Of a DNA stretch of 64,000 nt, positions 40,712-49,885 are shown in pieces. Location: positions 591,654 through 655,653 of the forward strand of contig JAWMQM010000003.1 of NCBI GenBank assembly GCA_033283175.1. Reading direction: 5' to 3'. The notes under the pieces are model-generated. The model saw only the letters and a program-made list of their open reading frames with translations, ran no database searches and had not been told where the DNA came from. The position numbers and the translations under genes were made by a program. Position 1 is the stretch's first letter. Every line of letters starts with the position of its first letter. This DNA comes from Pseudomaricurvus sp033283175. GTDB lineage: Bacteria > Pseudomonadota > Gammaproteobacteria > Pseudomonadales > Cellvibrionaceae.

Positions 40712-41287
40712 ATGACAAACACCGCTGTAAAACGTCCATCTATCCGCCAGGCATACGCGGACCAAACCAAGGCATCGATCCTGGAGGCCGCGCAATATTT
40801 ATTTGCGACAAGAGGTTATACAGAGGCCGGGGTCCGTGATATCGCGGCTCACGCGAATGTTAATCCGGCGTTGATTGCCCGCTATTTCGGATCCAAGATC
40901 GCCCTGTTTGAGGCCGCTCTGGAGTCATCACTGGATGTCAGCTTTTTCACGGACTTTGATAAGCCGGGTTTTGGCCAGCAGGTGGCCGAGTTGTTTTGCC
41001 TGGCTACAGAGGATCAGGCACTGGCGGTTCCGGCACTGGTGCTGGCTGCGGGGGACTCTGCGGCCAGAGAGGTGGCAGTGCGTCTTCTCAAGGAGCAGAT
41101 CGAGGTGCCGTTGATTGAATGGTTCGGCTCCGCTGACGGTGAGGATCGGGCGGCTCAGCTTATGGCACTAGTTACCGGCTTTTTCACCTACCGCCTGATG
41201 CTGCCGCTGGATGCAATGAAGGGTGAGACAAGTCCGGCTATGCGGGAATGGTTGGCCGACACGCTTCAGGAAATCATTGATCGCTGA
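40712..41287 (+). CDS. TetR/AcrR-family transcriptional regulator
   Basis: 191 residues. N-terminal helix-turn-helix GYTEAGVRDIAAHANVNPALIARYFGSK (residues about 33-58), the TetR pattern with ARYFGSK instead of YYHF. The rest is a ligand domain without clear family markers. Divergent from the P450cam-like operon, with a palindrome in the gap. The likely target is that operon. Confidence 0.9.
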   Translation: MTNTAVKRPSIRQAYADQTKASILEAAQYLFATRGYTEAGVRDIAAHANVNPALIARYFGSKIALFEAALESSLDVSFFTDFDKPGFGQQVAELFCLATEDQALAVPALVLAAGDSAAREVAVRLLKEQIEVPLIEWFGSADGEDRAAQLMALVTGFFTYRLMLPLDAMKGETSPAMREWLADTLQEIIDR

Positions 41288-41304
41288 GACTATTTTGCAT
41301 GGCA

Positions 41305-41342
41305 CGCATCGTGCGATGCGATAAAGCCCGCGTGGGCACCGG
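41305..41342 (+). terminator. Pair of hairpins after the TetR gene
   Basis: CGCATCG (41305-41311) pairs with CGATGCG (41314-41320), and GCCCGCGTGGGC follows as a second small stem at about 41326-41337. No T run; a weak terminator at best. The remaining bases to 41547 include the motif at 41447. Confidence 0.35.
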
Positions 41343-41446
41343 GCCGACTTTGCAAATAATTTTCCTGGTTTGGCAGGGTCTTTCCGGACCGGCAGTCGGT
41401 CTCCGGGCTATGTTGAACTTACTGAGCAATTGGTTTATACCTTTCT

Positions 41447-41463
41447 GCTAACAATGTGACGAA
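41447..41463 (+). promoter_or_regulatory. Conserved 17-bp motif upstream of the Rieske gene (copy 1)
   Basis: GCTAACAATGTGACGAA, 85 bp before ATG 41548. One mismatch to the copy at 45161, and the same GCTAACA-N4-GACGAA skeleton as the minus-strand copy at 43957. A shared activator or repressor site; the TetR protein at 44198 is the nearest candidate. Confidence 0.65.
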
Positions 41464-41547
41464 AACGGTTGTTGGCTTGCGAAAATGCTCCCGGAGCGAG
41501 CCGGATTCGGCATTAGTTCAATAAAAATCAGAACGGAGAGGTGAGAT

Positions 41548-42933
41548 ATGGGTGCTTATAACAGCCAGGCCTGGCCAGAAAGTTGGGCCACACTGAAGGG
41601 CGGCCTGGGCAAGGGCCGCTATACCGACCCGGCGTTTGCCCAGCTGGAGCGAGACCGGCTTTGGAAGCGGGTGTGGCAGTTTGCGGCGCGAGTGGATGAG
41701 GTGCCGGAGCCGGGTGATTACACGACCTACGAGATAATGGATCAGTCCGTTATGATCGTCCGGGTAAATGAGAGCACGATCAAGGCCTATTACAACTTTT
41801 GCCCCCATCGAGCGACCGCGCTCTCGGACGGCTGCGGCTCCCTGCAAAACAACGCGATAATTTGTCCGTTCCATGGCTGGAAATGGGATCTGGAGGGCAA
41901 TAATCAGTATGTCCATGAGAGGCAGGAATTTCGTGGCGGCAAGCTGCAAGACAGTGATGTAGCCCTGCGCCAGGTAAAGCTGGAGATCTTCGCCGGTTTT
42001 ATTTTTATCAGTTTTGCAGAGCATCCACAGCCCTTTGACGAATTCATAGCCCCCGTGCGCGAGCGCATTGAAAGTCTCGGCCTGGGATACATGCATCACT
42101 ACTGGTGGAAGGAAATAGATGCACCCGCCAACTGGAAGGTCGCCCAGGAAGCGTTCCATGAAACCTATCACGTGGCCGCCACCCACCCTCAGTTGGATGC
42201 CCCCGGTGCGGATGTCATATATGGCAGGGGTGAGGCTGACAAGACAGAAATGATTCACGCCCACTGTGGCTATGAAGCCTTGCCTCAGGGGCACGGTCGC
42301 TTTTGGGATGATCGCAGTGATACCAGTGTGAATGCCGAAAGCCACGCGCCAGCGGAGGATGCGCTGGAGGGAATGATCTATTTCCTGGAAAGTCTCTGCA
42401 CTGGCATGGACGCGATGTATCTCCAGGACGATATCGAGACGGCCAAGTCACTGCGCGGCAAGGCGGTACCGGAAGGCTCCAGTTATGGGGAGGAGTTCAT
42501 CAAGGCGCTCTACGCCAAGGCGGCAGCACAGAACAGGCCGATGCCTGCACCGACTCCGGATGTCATCAGCCACTGGGGGGGAGAGGTGTTTGTCTTCCCC
42601 AACTTGCTGATACTGCCGGGTCCCGGTCGGGTGATGATGTACCGGATTCGCCCGAAAGGTATGGATCCGGATGCCTGCGTATTTGAAATCTTCTCCACCA
42701 CGGGCTATCCGGAAGGGCAAAAGCCACCGCGAGCGACAGTGACGAAAGTGACGGATCCGGAAGATCCGGAACAGTTGTTACTGATCCCGCGGCAGGATTT
42801 TGCCAATATCCCCCGGATCCAGAAGGGGCTGCATTCCTTTGGCTGCAACCACGTCTGGTTGGCGAGCCACAATGAAAAGATCATCCACAACATGCATCGG
42901 GAGCTGGACCGCTACCTGATGACGGACGAGTAG
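41548..42933 (+). CDS. Rieske non-haem iron oxygenase, alpha subunit
   Basis: 461 residues. Rieske ligands C85-x-H87 (CPHRAT) and C106-x2-H109 (CPFHGW); the iron site is in NWKVAQEAFHETYHVAATHPQL. GGAGAGG precedes ATG 41548. It is homologous along its length to the Rieske protein at 33636 (shared GDYTTYEI/GDYVTYDI and ending region IPRQDF/LTQDFSN), so the locus has two paralogous oxygenases. No reductase nearby. Likely substrate: ring or branch carbon of the aglycone; unknown. Confidence 0.94.
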   Translation: MGAYNSQAWPESWATLKGGLGKGRYTDPAFAQLERDRLWKRVWQFAARVDEVPEPGDYTTYEIMDQSVMIVRVNESTIKAYYNFCPHRATALSDGCGSLQNNAIICPFHGWKWDLEGNNQYVHERQEFRGGKLQDSDVALRQVKLEIFAGFIFISFAEHPQPFDEFIAPVRERIESLGLGYMHHYWWKEIDAPANWKVAQEAFHETYHVAATHPQLDAPGADVIYGRGEADKTEMIHAHCGYEALPQGHGRFWDDRSDTSVNAESHAPAEDALEGMIYFLESLCTGMDAMYLQDDIETAKSLRGKAVPEGSSYGEEFIKALYAKAAAQNRPMPAPTPDVISHWGGEVFVFPNLLILPGPGRVMMYRIRPKGMDPDACVFEIFSTTGYPEGQKPPRATVTKVTDPEDPEQLLLIPRQDFANIPRIQKGLHSFGCNHVWLASHNEKIIHNMHRELDRYLMTDE

Positions 42934-42952
42934 GCATTCCCGGGCCAGCGCA

Positions 42953-42977
42953 GCCGCCAGGGGGCTGTGCTGGCGGC
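42953..42977. terminator. Hairpin between convergent Rieske and SDR genes
   Basis: GCCGCCAG (42953-42960) pairs exactly with CTGGCGGC (42970-42977). No T run. It lies between the two stop codons, so it may act on both strands. Confidence 0.45.
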
Positions 42978-43008
42978 CCATGGGGCCGAAAGAGTCCGGG
43001 ACGTTAAT

Positions 43009-43890
43009 TCAGCGAATGATCTCGGCAAACTGCTGACGAGGGTAGACACCCATAAGGTAGCGATACGAGGGGGGTTGCCTGCCGCCTTCGTCCTTGATGC
43101 CGTATTCCCCGGCCAGCTCAGCACCAATCAAGGTCTGTCCGCTTTTGTCCATGAGCTTTTGGTCCTGGTAGAGCCCCCAGATGACGTGGCCGGTAAATTC
43201 CGGTGTCTCTGCGGTATTCAGCAGATGCCCAAAGCGCTTGGGGTCCAGCTCGATCATAGCCCGCATACGCTCGGTCAGCAGTGTTCCCATCCAGATGGAG
43301 ACGCTGGCGATATTGTAATCTAGAAAATCAACTGCCATATCCGCGGCAAATTTGTCCAGGCTGGCTTTGTGGGCACCGTATACCGGCCCGAAGACGTAGT
43401 GAGCGGCTCCCGAGGCAGAGGTGAACACCACTAATCCCTTGTCGCCTTTGAGCAGGAGGGGCGCGGCATGCCAGCAGGCCAGATAGGTGCCTCTTACACC
43501 CACATCCAGCATGTCTATAAGATCGACCGGTTTTTCCCAGAAAGTGCCGGGCGCAGTCATCTGGTCCGCATTCGGCCAGGCATTGTTAACCAGGATGTCC
43601 AGCTTTCCCTGATCGCGTTCTATGCGGGCAAACAGGGCGGCAATCTCTTCACCCTTGCTGTGATCGACCCGCACGGGGATGCCTCTACCTCCCGCTGCAG
43701 TGACCGCCTCAGCGGTCTCGTAAATGGTGCCAGGCAGTTGTACACCGCCCACCGAGGGGGCGTCCGTCGGCCTTTCGGAGCGCCCGGTGACGTATACGGT
43801 GCAGCCATAGCTGCCCAGTGCTGTGGCAATGCCTCTGCCGGCTCCCCGGCTGGCTCCGGTGACAACAGCTACGACGTTTTTCAGGTTCAT
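43009..43890 (-). CDS. SDR-family oxidoreductase, DHRS1-like
   Basis: 293 residues, longer than the other SDRs here. TGASRGAGRGIA, NNAW, a long region after the NAD motif with GGVQLPGTIYETAEAV, FTSASGAA (Ser) and YGAHK (Y-x3-K). The extended C-terminus and GGVQLPGT loop match the DHRS1-like group. Start at ATG 43888-43890. It is convergent to the Rieske gene. The 17-bp motif lies 67 bp upstream on the coding strand. Substrate unknown. Confidence 0.92.
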   Translation of the reverse strand: MNLKNVVAVVTGASRGAGRGIATALGSYGCTVYVTGRSERPTDAPSVGGVQLPGTIYETAEAVTAAGGRGIPVRVDHSKGEEIAALFARIERDQGKLDILVNNAWPNADQMTAPGTFWEKPVDLIDMLDVGVRGTYLACWHAAPLLLKGDKGLVVFTSASGAAHYVFGPVYGAHKASLDKFAADMAVDFLDYNIASVSIWMGTLLTERMRAMIELDPKRFGHLLNTAETPEFTGHVIWGLYQDQKLMDKSGQTLIGAELAGEYGIKDEGGRQPPSYRYLMGVYPRQQFAEIIR

Positions 43891-43956
43891 GACAGGCCCT
43901 CTTATTGGTTTTATCCCTCTGACCGCTGTTGAAGTGTTGCGGCCTTCTGGTTGCTG

Positions 43957-43973
43957 TTCGTCGATGTGTTAGC
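43957..43973 (-). promoter_or_regulatory. Conserved 17-bp motif upstream of the DHRS1-like SDR (copy 2)
   Basis: On the minus strand, GCTAACACATCGACGAA. It keeps GCTAACA and GACGAA with a different N4. It points in the same direction relative to its gene as the two plus-strand copies. The 307-bp gap 43891-44197 that holds it shows no other element I can name, except AAGGGA before TTG 44198. Confidence 0.6.
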
Positions 43974-44197
43974 GAGCGTATGTGAAGTTGCGTGCGTCTG
44001 CAAGAGATTCAGGTCCGGTGCAGGCCCTGGTGCGGTCACCCAACCAGAAGCGCTTGCGGGAGTCTTGTGAAGCTAAAATCCAGGTGGCCACTGACAGAAG
44101 CTGAAATAAGTCTTAGAATTCCCTGCAGATTACAAGTAGCGGTGGGGGGATTTTGTCACCCCGTCATAGTTTCAGGTCAGCCACAAGGGAATAGCAC

Positions 44198-44773
44198 TTG
44201 ACTTCAACACGACGGATGGGATCACTGGATTCCGATAAGGCGGCGGCCATGCTTGACGCCGCCGAACACATTCTGACGGAATTCGGTTATGCCGCGTTGA
44301 CCTCAAGACGGGTGGCAGAGCAGCTGGGCGTTAAGCAGCGTCTGGTCTATTACTACTTCCGCACCATGGACGATCTGGTTCTGGAAACCTTCAAGCGGCT
44401 GGCCGAGCGAGATCTGGAACGGCTTAAACTCGGGATTTCCTCTGAGCGCCCACTGCATGAGATCTGGGATGTGTTTATCAATACGTCGGATTCCAGAATC
44501 ATCGCCGAGTTTATGGCCCTGGCCAATCACCATGAGGATCTGAAAGTAGAGGTCATTGCTTTTATTGAAGAGACCAGAAAGATTCAGATACGCACCCTTA
44601 AAAAGGCCATGAAAGCCAGGGGTGAGGCGAGTGATATGTCCGCAGATGCGATCGCCTTGATAGGGACCAGTTTGGCCCTCACCCTCAATAGAGAAAGCCT
44701 TTTGGGTGTTTCCCTCGGGCATTCGGCCACCCATAAGATGATTAAACAGTTTTTTGAGCGCCTCGAGGGATAG
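44198..44773 (+). CDS. TetR/AcrR-family transcriptional regulator
   Basis: 191 residues starting at TTG 44198 (AAGGGA upstream; ATG 44216 is an alternative). Helix-turn-helix LTSRRVAEQLGVKQRLVYYYF (residues about 32-52). The overall plan resembles the TetR at 3917 (LVYYYF/AVFYYF, LMALANH/LALANH). It lies in the middle of the three copies of the 17-bp motif and is the best candidate for binding them. Confidence 0.92.
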   Translation: MTSTRRMGSLDSDKAAAMLDAAEHILTEFGYAALTSRRVAEQLGVKQRLVYYYFRTMDDLVLETFKRLAERDLERLKLGISSERPLHEIWDVFINTSDSRIIAEFMALANHHEDLKVEVIAFIEETRKIQIRTLKKAMKARGEASDMSADAIALIGTSLALTLNRESLLGVSLGHSATHKMIKQFFERLEG

Positions 44774-45219
44774 GTGGTGTCGCCGTTCGCCTAAACGATA
44801 TCCTGGTTAAGCTGACACTCTTATTGTTCGCCACGAGAGGAAAAGGTATGTGTCGGCTTGTACTGCATCTGAAATTCTATAATCGTTAATTTAAATTACT
44901 ATTTTTTCTTATCGCCCTTATTTCATATTGAAATACATTTGTAGGGCGCAGCAGCACCTTTCTGAATCCTGTTCAAATCAGTTGTGGCTTAGCTTTGGCG
45001 TCTGTCGCTCAGTCTCCGCATTCATGTTTGCCACATTTTATATTTTCGTATAACCCTTCCTGAGCTACTGAGGTATGACGCCCTGTTATTTTCAGGCGAC
45101 ACTCTGGTGGCCCTCTGGCGTTTGTCCAATGAGGCTCGGCGATAGGGGGTATTGACATTTGCTAACAATATGACGAACATCGAGTAACTATAATAAATAT
45201 CGCTGCTACGGATTTGCTT
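44774..45219. other. Non-coding stretch before the GMC-led operon
   Basis: No credible gene in 446 bases. Contains TTGACA at 45152-45157, the 17-bp motif at 45161, and TATAAT at 45189-45194. The spacing between TTGACA and TATAAT is 31 bp, too long for one sigma-70 promoter, so the motif may be an activator site overlapping a -35 region. The rest is AT-rich without further features I can name. Confidence 0.5.
45161..45177 (+). promoter_or_regulatory. Conserved 17-bp motif upstream of the GMC operon (copy 3)
   Basis: GCTAACAATATGACGAA, 42 bp before ATG 45220 and 12 bp before TATAAT at 45189-45194. Differs from copy 1 at one base. Confidence 0.65.
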
Positions 45220-46884
45220 ATGGTTTACCCAGAGAGCTTTGATTACATCGTTGTTGGTGGAGGTTCTGCGGGGTGCGTGGTTGCGTCGAGACTTGCGGAG
45301 AGCGGAGAGGCATCAGTGTTGTTGCTGGAGCGGGGCTCTGATGAGCTGCAAAACCCGGAAATTCTCGCTGCAGACGGCTTTAAAGAGGCTTTCGCCAATG
45401 ACAAAACCATGCTGGATCGCCTTAGTTCCAAACAGGGACGCCTGGTAAGGCGTTCGGTTTACGTCGGTTCTGGTCGGGGGATGGGTGGATCGGGTTCTGT
45501 AAACGGGACTGTCTATACCCGCGGCGACAAGAAGGATTTCGAGTGCTGGCCCGTAGGCTGGAAGTGGCAGGATGTGGCACCGGCCTTTCAGGCTGTGGAA
45601 GCGGAATTGCGGGTGCGCACTCGTGAGCCTACTGAGCTGACTGGCCGCTGTATCGAGGCAGCCGCTGCCATCGGGTTTCAGCAAAAAAATGGACTCAATG
45701 ACGGCGATCTATGCGGATATATCGGTTACAACGATATGAATTATGAGGGCGAAAGCCGTCGTAGCTCATACGTCTCTTTTATCAGGGAGAAAAGGGACGC
45801 GCTGCAGTCATTGACTATCAAACACCATTGCGTGCTGAAAAAGATACATTTCGATGACGAGAAAACGGCCAAATCCATCGATTATTGGGAAGGTGGTGTC
45901 AAAAAGAGAGCCGGGATCAATCGAGAATTAATACTTTGCGCCGGAGCCCTGGAGACGCCAAAACTCCTGATGTTGTCAGGGGTGGGGCCGCGCAGGGAGT
46001 TGGATAAATTTCACCTCCCCCTGATTCTGGAGTCCAGCCAGATCGGTTGCAATCTTCAGGATCATCCCATGGTCTGCCTCTTCTACGAAGGTAACCGGGA
46101 GTCCGACTTTAATTACCCCCAGCTCTATGGTTTCCACCGATTTAATCGTGCTACATCCCTCCCGGCGGGCCAGGCTGACACCTGCGTAACCCTTTTTGCC
46201 GCAAGTTCAGTGATGCAAAAGACCCTGCATCGGATGATTCCGCTAATGATGCTGCCAGGCGCTCTGTATCAGATCCAAACGTTGAGAAAGTGCATTCGGG
46301 GCTGTATTGACCTGGTCTTCAAAATCCCGGCGATGAGCAGATTTGTATCCCGAATGTACGGCATGGTGGTTATTTTGGGCAAGCCGGTTTCCCGCGGCCG
46401 GCTTGGCCTCCGGTCCACTGACCCCTGCGATCAGGCAGAGATTGATCTGTCCTATTTCTCTGCGCCGGAGGACATGGAAACCCTTATGACGGGGGTCAGG
46501 CAGATGCAGCGGATGATGCAGCAGCCATCGATGTCTGAGTGGGGCAACAAACTGCTTTCCAAAGCGGCAGCCTCAGATGACAAGCAAGAATTGCAAAAGT
46601 GGATCGAGGCCTCTGTTGCGACGGCATTTCACTTTTCCGGTACCTGTTCCATGGGCGAAGGCGATGCGTTCCCGGTGGATACCCGCCTGCGCCTCAAGGG
46701 CACCGGTAATGTGCGCGTGGCGGATGCCTCTGTCATTCCCGACGTGCCGGTATCGGCATTGAACGCACCCACCATGATGATTGCGTACCGGGCAGCTGAT
46801 TTTATTTTGCAGGATCTCGGATTGGTCACTGGCACAGCGAGGCGATCTGGCACGGAATCCGGCACGGTGGCGTGCGAGTCATAA
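45220..46884 (+). CDS. GMC-family oxidoreductase, choline/alcohol dehydrogenase type
   Basis: 554 residues. FAD motif VVGGGSAGCVVASRLAE, GRGMGGSGSVNGTVYTRG, and the C-terminal HFSGTCSMG plus VSALNAPTMMIAYRAAD. Unlike the GMC protein at 15429 it has no Tat partner and no cysteine cluster; it is a cytoplasmic choline-dehydrogenase-like alcohol oxidase or dehydrogenase. ATG 45220 was preferred over TTG 45214. First of eleven genes in one direction; the next gene encodes an aldehyde dehydrogenase, so the pair probably turns a primary alcohol into an acid. Confidence 0.93.
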   Translation: MVYPESFDYIVVGGGSAGCVVASRLAESGEASVLLLERGSDELQNPEILAADGFKEAFANDKTMLDRLSSKQGRLVRRSVYVGSGRGMGGSGSVNGTVYTRGDKKDFECWPVGWKWQDVAPAFQAVEAELRVRTREPTELTGRCIEAAAAIGFQQKNGLNDGDLCGYIGYNDMNYEGESRRSSYVSFIREKRDALQSLTIKHHCVLKKIHFDDEKTAKSIDYWEGGVKKRAGINRELILCAGALETPKLLMLSGVGPRRELDKFHLPLILESSQIGCNLQDHPMVCLFYEGNRESDFNYPQLYGFHRFNRATSLPAGQADTCVTLFAASSVMQKTLHRMIPLMMLPGALYQIQTLRKCIRGCIDLVFKIPAMSRFVSRMYGMVVILGKPVSRGRLGLRSTDPCDQAEIDLSYFSAPEDMETLMTGVRQMQRMMQQPSMSEWGNKLLSKAAASDDKQELQKWIEASVATAFHFSGTCSMGEGDAFPVDTRLRLKGTGNVRVADASVIPDVPVSALNAPTMMIAYRAADFILQDLGLVTGTARRSGTESGTVACES

Positions 46885-46913
46885 GAGAACAGACTAATAA
46901 GAGGAGTACCCGG

Positions 46914-48380
46914 ATGGCATTACCAGAAGCAAAAATGTGTATTAACGGAGTCTTGCGCGGAGCGGAGGATAAGCGCACCTACAACAATATCGGCCCCTGG
47001 AGTGGCGAGGTGATCGGGGTGGCTCCGGATGCCAGTGCCAATGACGTCAATGATGCTATTGCCGCAGCACGACATGCCTTTGACCACACCGACTGGTCCC
47101 GCCGCCATCACTACCGGTTTGAATTGATGCAGAAATACCGTGATCTGCTATATGCCAACCGGGAGACCCTGGTTGAGATTGCCCGCTGCGAGGCGGGCGC
47201 GACGCTGGGAGCTGCTTCGTTCGCGCTGGTGGACGGCGCGCTGGAGGGTATGGACGGATTGCTCGAATGCTTCCCGCGAGTGACCTGGGAGGAGGACCGG
47301 GGGTTACGTACCACCTACGGGTTCGACAGCCACCGCACCATTGTGCACGAGCCGCTGGGCGTGGTTGGTGCTATTACCCCCTGGAATGTACCTCTGTACG
47401 TCAACATTGGCAAAGTGGTGGCTGCTTTACTGGCCGGTTGCACGGTGGTTCTCAAGCCGGCACCGGATACGCCACTGGCGGCCACCTACATGGCAGAGCT
47501 GGCGCTGGAGGCGGGCGTTCCTGCTGGTGTGTTCAATGTAGTCACCTCTGAGGACCCAGCCATGGCAGGTGAAATGCTGGTGGCTGACAAACGGGTGGAC
47601 CTGATCTCTTTTACCGGCTCGACCGGCACCGGCAAAAGGATAATGGCGCAGGGCGCGGCGACCCTGAAACGGGTATTCCTGGAACTGGGTGGCAAGTCGG
47701 TCAATATCGTGCTGGAAGACCTGCCCAACTTTGCTGAAGCGGTGATGCGCTCCATGGTGGTGTTCCACGCGGGCCAGGGCTGCGCTGTGCCGACTCGCCT
47801 GCTGGTGCCCAAATCCCGTTACGAAGAGGCGGTGGGCCTGCTGCAAATGGCCTATGCCGGCTTCGCGGATCAGTGGGGTAAATACGAGGAGCCCAGTTGT
47901 GTCATGGGGCCATTAATCTCGGCCCGCCAATTGGATCGGGTCAAAAGCTATATCGATATTGGTCAACAGGAAGGGGCTCGTTTATTGGCCGGAGGCAACG
48001 TGCGCACCGATATGGGCGGCGGCTATTTTGTTGAGCCCACCTGCTTTGTGGATGTAACCCCTGATATGCGTATCGCCCAGGAGGAGATCTTTGGCCCGGT
48101 ACTGGTGGTACTGCCGTTCGAGGATGACGACGACGCAGTACGCATTGCCAATGATAGCGACTACGCCTTGGGCGGTATGGTGGTGTCGGCCGATGTTGAG
48201 CGTGCGCAGTCTATCGCCCGCCGGATACACGCCGGTGCTGTCAGCGTGAATGGTGGTATCAGCATTACCGGAGACCTGCCGTTTGGCGGATTCAAAGGCA
48301 GCGGCATGGGTCGCGAGTGGGGTCGCGAGGGTATTGAGGAGTTTCTCGATTCCAAAGTCATAGCCACCCGTGTTTCCTGA
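46914..48380 (+). CDS. Aldehyde dehydrogenase (NAD(P)+)
   Basis: 488 residues of the ALDH superfamily: TPWNVPL, FTGSTGTGK, LELGGKS with the general-base Glu, the catalytic Cys in GQGCAVPTR, and EEIFGPVLVV near the C-terminus. GAGGAG lies before ATG 46914. It follows the GMC gene by 29 bp and likely oxidises its aldehyde product. A similar but broken ALDH gene of another subfamily lies at the operon's end (56290). Confidence 0.95.
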   Translation: MALPEAKMCINGVLRGAEDKRTYNNIGPWSGEVIGVAPDASANDVNDAIAAARHAFDHTDWSRRHHYRFELMQKYRDLLYANRETLVEIARCEAGATLGAASFALVDGALEGMDGLLECFPRVTWEEDRGLRTTYGFDSHRTIVHEPLGVVGAITPWNVPLYVNIGKVVAALLAGCTVVLKPAPDTPLAATYMAELALEAGVPAGVFNVVTSEDPAMAGEMLVADKRVDLISFTGSTGTGKRIMAQGAATLKRVFLELGGKSVNIVLEDLPNFAEAVMRSMVVFHAGQGCAVPTRLLVPKSRYEEAVGLLQMAYAGFADQWGKYEEPSCVMGPLISARQLDRVKSYIDIGQQEGARLLAGGNVRTDMGGGYFVEPTCFVDVTPDMRIAQEEIFGPVLVVLPFEDDDDAVRIANDSDYALGGMVVSADVERAQSIARRIHAGAVSVNGGISITGDLPFGGFKGSGMGREWGREGIEEFLDSKVIATRVS

Positions 48381-48432
48381 CAGCGGTTCGCCAGATACAG
48401 ATTAATACAAGTACGACAGAGAGGAGAGCCCT

Positions 48433-49332
48433 ATGAGGTCATTACAGGTTGGTGAGTATGAGGCGATAGCGGAGGGTGTGTATCTCGAAGGCCTTTCGGT
48501 AGATCACCAGCGCAACGTGATTTGGTACAGCGATGTGATCAAGGGCGGTGTGCATGGTGTGACGCCCGAGGGCAAATACGTGGGCAGCCTCAACGAAGAT
48601 CGCATGTGGACCGGTGGCATCATGATGAACAGCGATGGTTCCGTCCTCTCTACCGGACAGGGTGGCATCATGTGGAACCACCCCGACACTGGCAAGAGCG
48701 GCTGGTTACTGCAGGAGCTGGAAGGCAAGCCCATAAATGGTATCAACGAGATGTGGCCTGATGGGCAGGGTGGTATCTATTTCGGCACCAACGATATCGA
48801 GCGGGTGATCGAGGCGAAAGAGACCCGCCCCACCTGTATCTACCGCCTCACCGCGGATCGCCGGGTGATCAAACTCGCCGACGGAGTCCATTTTTCCAAC
48901 GGCCTTGCCTTTGATGAGGCGCGCCGGAAGTTTTACTGCAGTGATACCTTCAACACCGCCTGGGCCTGGGATGTGGCTGACGACCTGTCACTGACCAATC
49001 AACGCCGGTTATTCAATAAAGAAGATTGTGACGGGCTGGCTCTGTATGCGGACGGTACGGTTCTGCTCACAGGATTCCGTTCTCCCGGCGTTATTGTGCA
49101 TGTCTCCCCTGACGGCGAGGAGCTGGCGCCCTTGCTGACCCCCAATGGCTCTACCACCCAGCTGCGCTTCGGCGGTGCAGACGCCCGGGACTACTACATC
49201 AATATTGTGCCCGGTGACGGCGGCGACAGTCTCAAGGATGGTAAGCCTCTGTCCGGGGGGTCCTACCTGTATCGCGGTCGTTCAGAAACGGCGGGTGTAT
49301 TGGTGCAGACTGCCAATTTCCAGCTGGTATAG
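48433..49332 (+). CDS. SMP-30/gluconolactonase/LRE-family lactonase
   Basis: 299 residues, six-bladed propeller. Metal ligands in family order: Glu in VYLEGLS, Asn in GINEMWPD, Asn in FSNGLAFD and Asp in DCDGLAL. The family hydrolyses lactones or sugar lactones. In this operon, which also has an LLM-type flavin oxidoreductase, it could open a Baeyer-Villiger lactone of the aglycone; a sugar-acid lactone is an alternative given the sugar genes nearby. GAGGAGA precedes ATG 48433. Confidence 0.92.
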   Translation: MRSLQVGEYEAIAEGVYLEGLSVDHQRNVIWYSDVIKGGVHGVTPEGKYVGSLNEDRMWTGGIMMNSDGSVLSTGQGGIMWNHPDTGKSGWLLQELEGKPINGINEMWPDGQGGIYFGTNDIERVIEAKETRPTCIYRLTADRRVIKLADGVHFSNGLAFDEARRKFYCSDTFNTAWAWDVADDLSLTNQRRLFNKEDCDGLALYADGTVLLTGFRSPGVIVHVSPDGEELAPLLTPNGSTTQLRFGGADARDYYINIVPGDGGDSLKDGKPLSGGSYLYRGRSETAGVLVQTANFQLV

Positions 49333-49384
49333 AAAGCGCGTTGTTTTCACTCAAAGCAACCGAACCCCAATTGCGGATAAGCCT

Positions 49385-49846
49385 ATGAAATTTGTGAACC
49401 GGATTGATCACATAACCTGGGTTTTTCACCAGCAGAATATTGAAAAGAACGTGGCCTACATGGAGCGCTTCTTTGATGTGCAGTTCGATCCCCCGCGTAT
49501 TGATGAAACCATGGGGTTCATCATGTATTTCTGCTGGGAGTCGGGTCTGGAGGTGGTGTGTCCCCTGGCCCATGAAACACCCTTCAACAAAACACTGCAC
49601 GACTATCTGGCGCTGCGGGGTGAAGGCTTGATGTCGGTAATCTTCGGGGTGAAGGATCTGCAGAAGACCCGGGAGAGACTGCAGCAGGAGGGATTTACGC
49701 CGGGAGAGATGTGGGGCAATCACCCGGATTCGCCCTGGCGCGACAAGGTCACCATCCGTGAGTGCGACCTGGGTATGCACCTGAACACCTACATGGTGTT
49801 CAGCGAAATCGAGTACGCCGATGGTGTGGTCACCATCGAAGAGTAG
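49385..49846 (+). CDS. VOC-family protein
   Basis: 153 residues. Starts FVNRIDHITW and carries GLEVVCPLAHET, RGEGLMSVIFGVKDL and HPDSPWRDKVTI. It is a paralogue of the protein at 52776 with all these blocks shared, so the operon has two VOC proteins of one type. The metal site His/Glu positions are visible in DHITW and GLEVV. Family members do glyoxalase, extradiol dioxygenase or epimerase chemistry. No ribosome site stronger than GGATAAG before ATG 49385. Confidence 0.88.
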   Translation: MKFVNRIDHITWVFHQQNIEKNVAYMERFFDVQFDPPRIDETMGFIMYFCWESGLEVVCPLAHETPFNKTLHDYLALRGEGLMSVIFGVKDLQKTRERLQQEGFTPGEMWGNHPDSPWRDKVTIRECDLGMHLNTYMVFSEIEYADGVVTIEE

Positions 49847-49885
49847 CTACAGCTGACTATTAAACACATGATCGGGAGTTTTACG

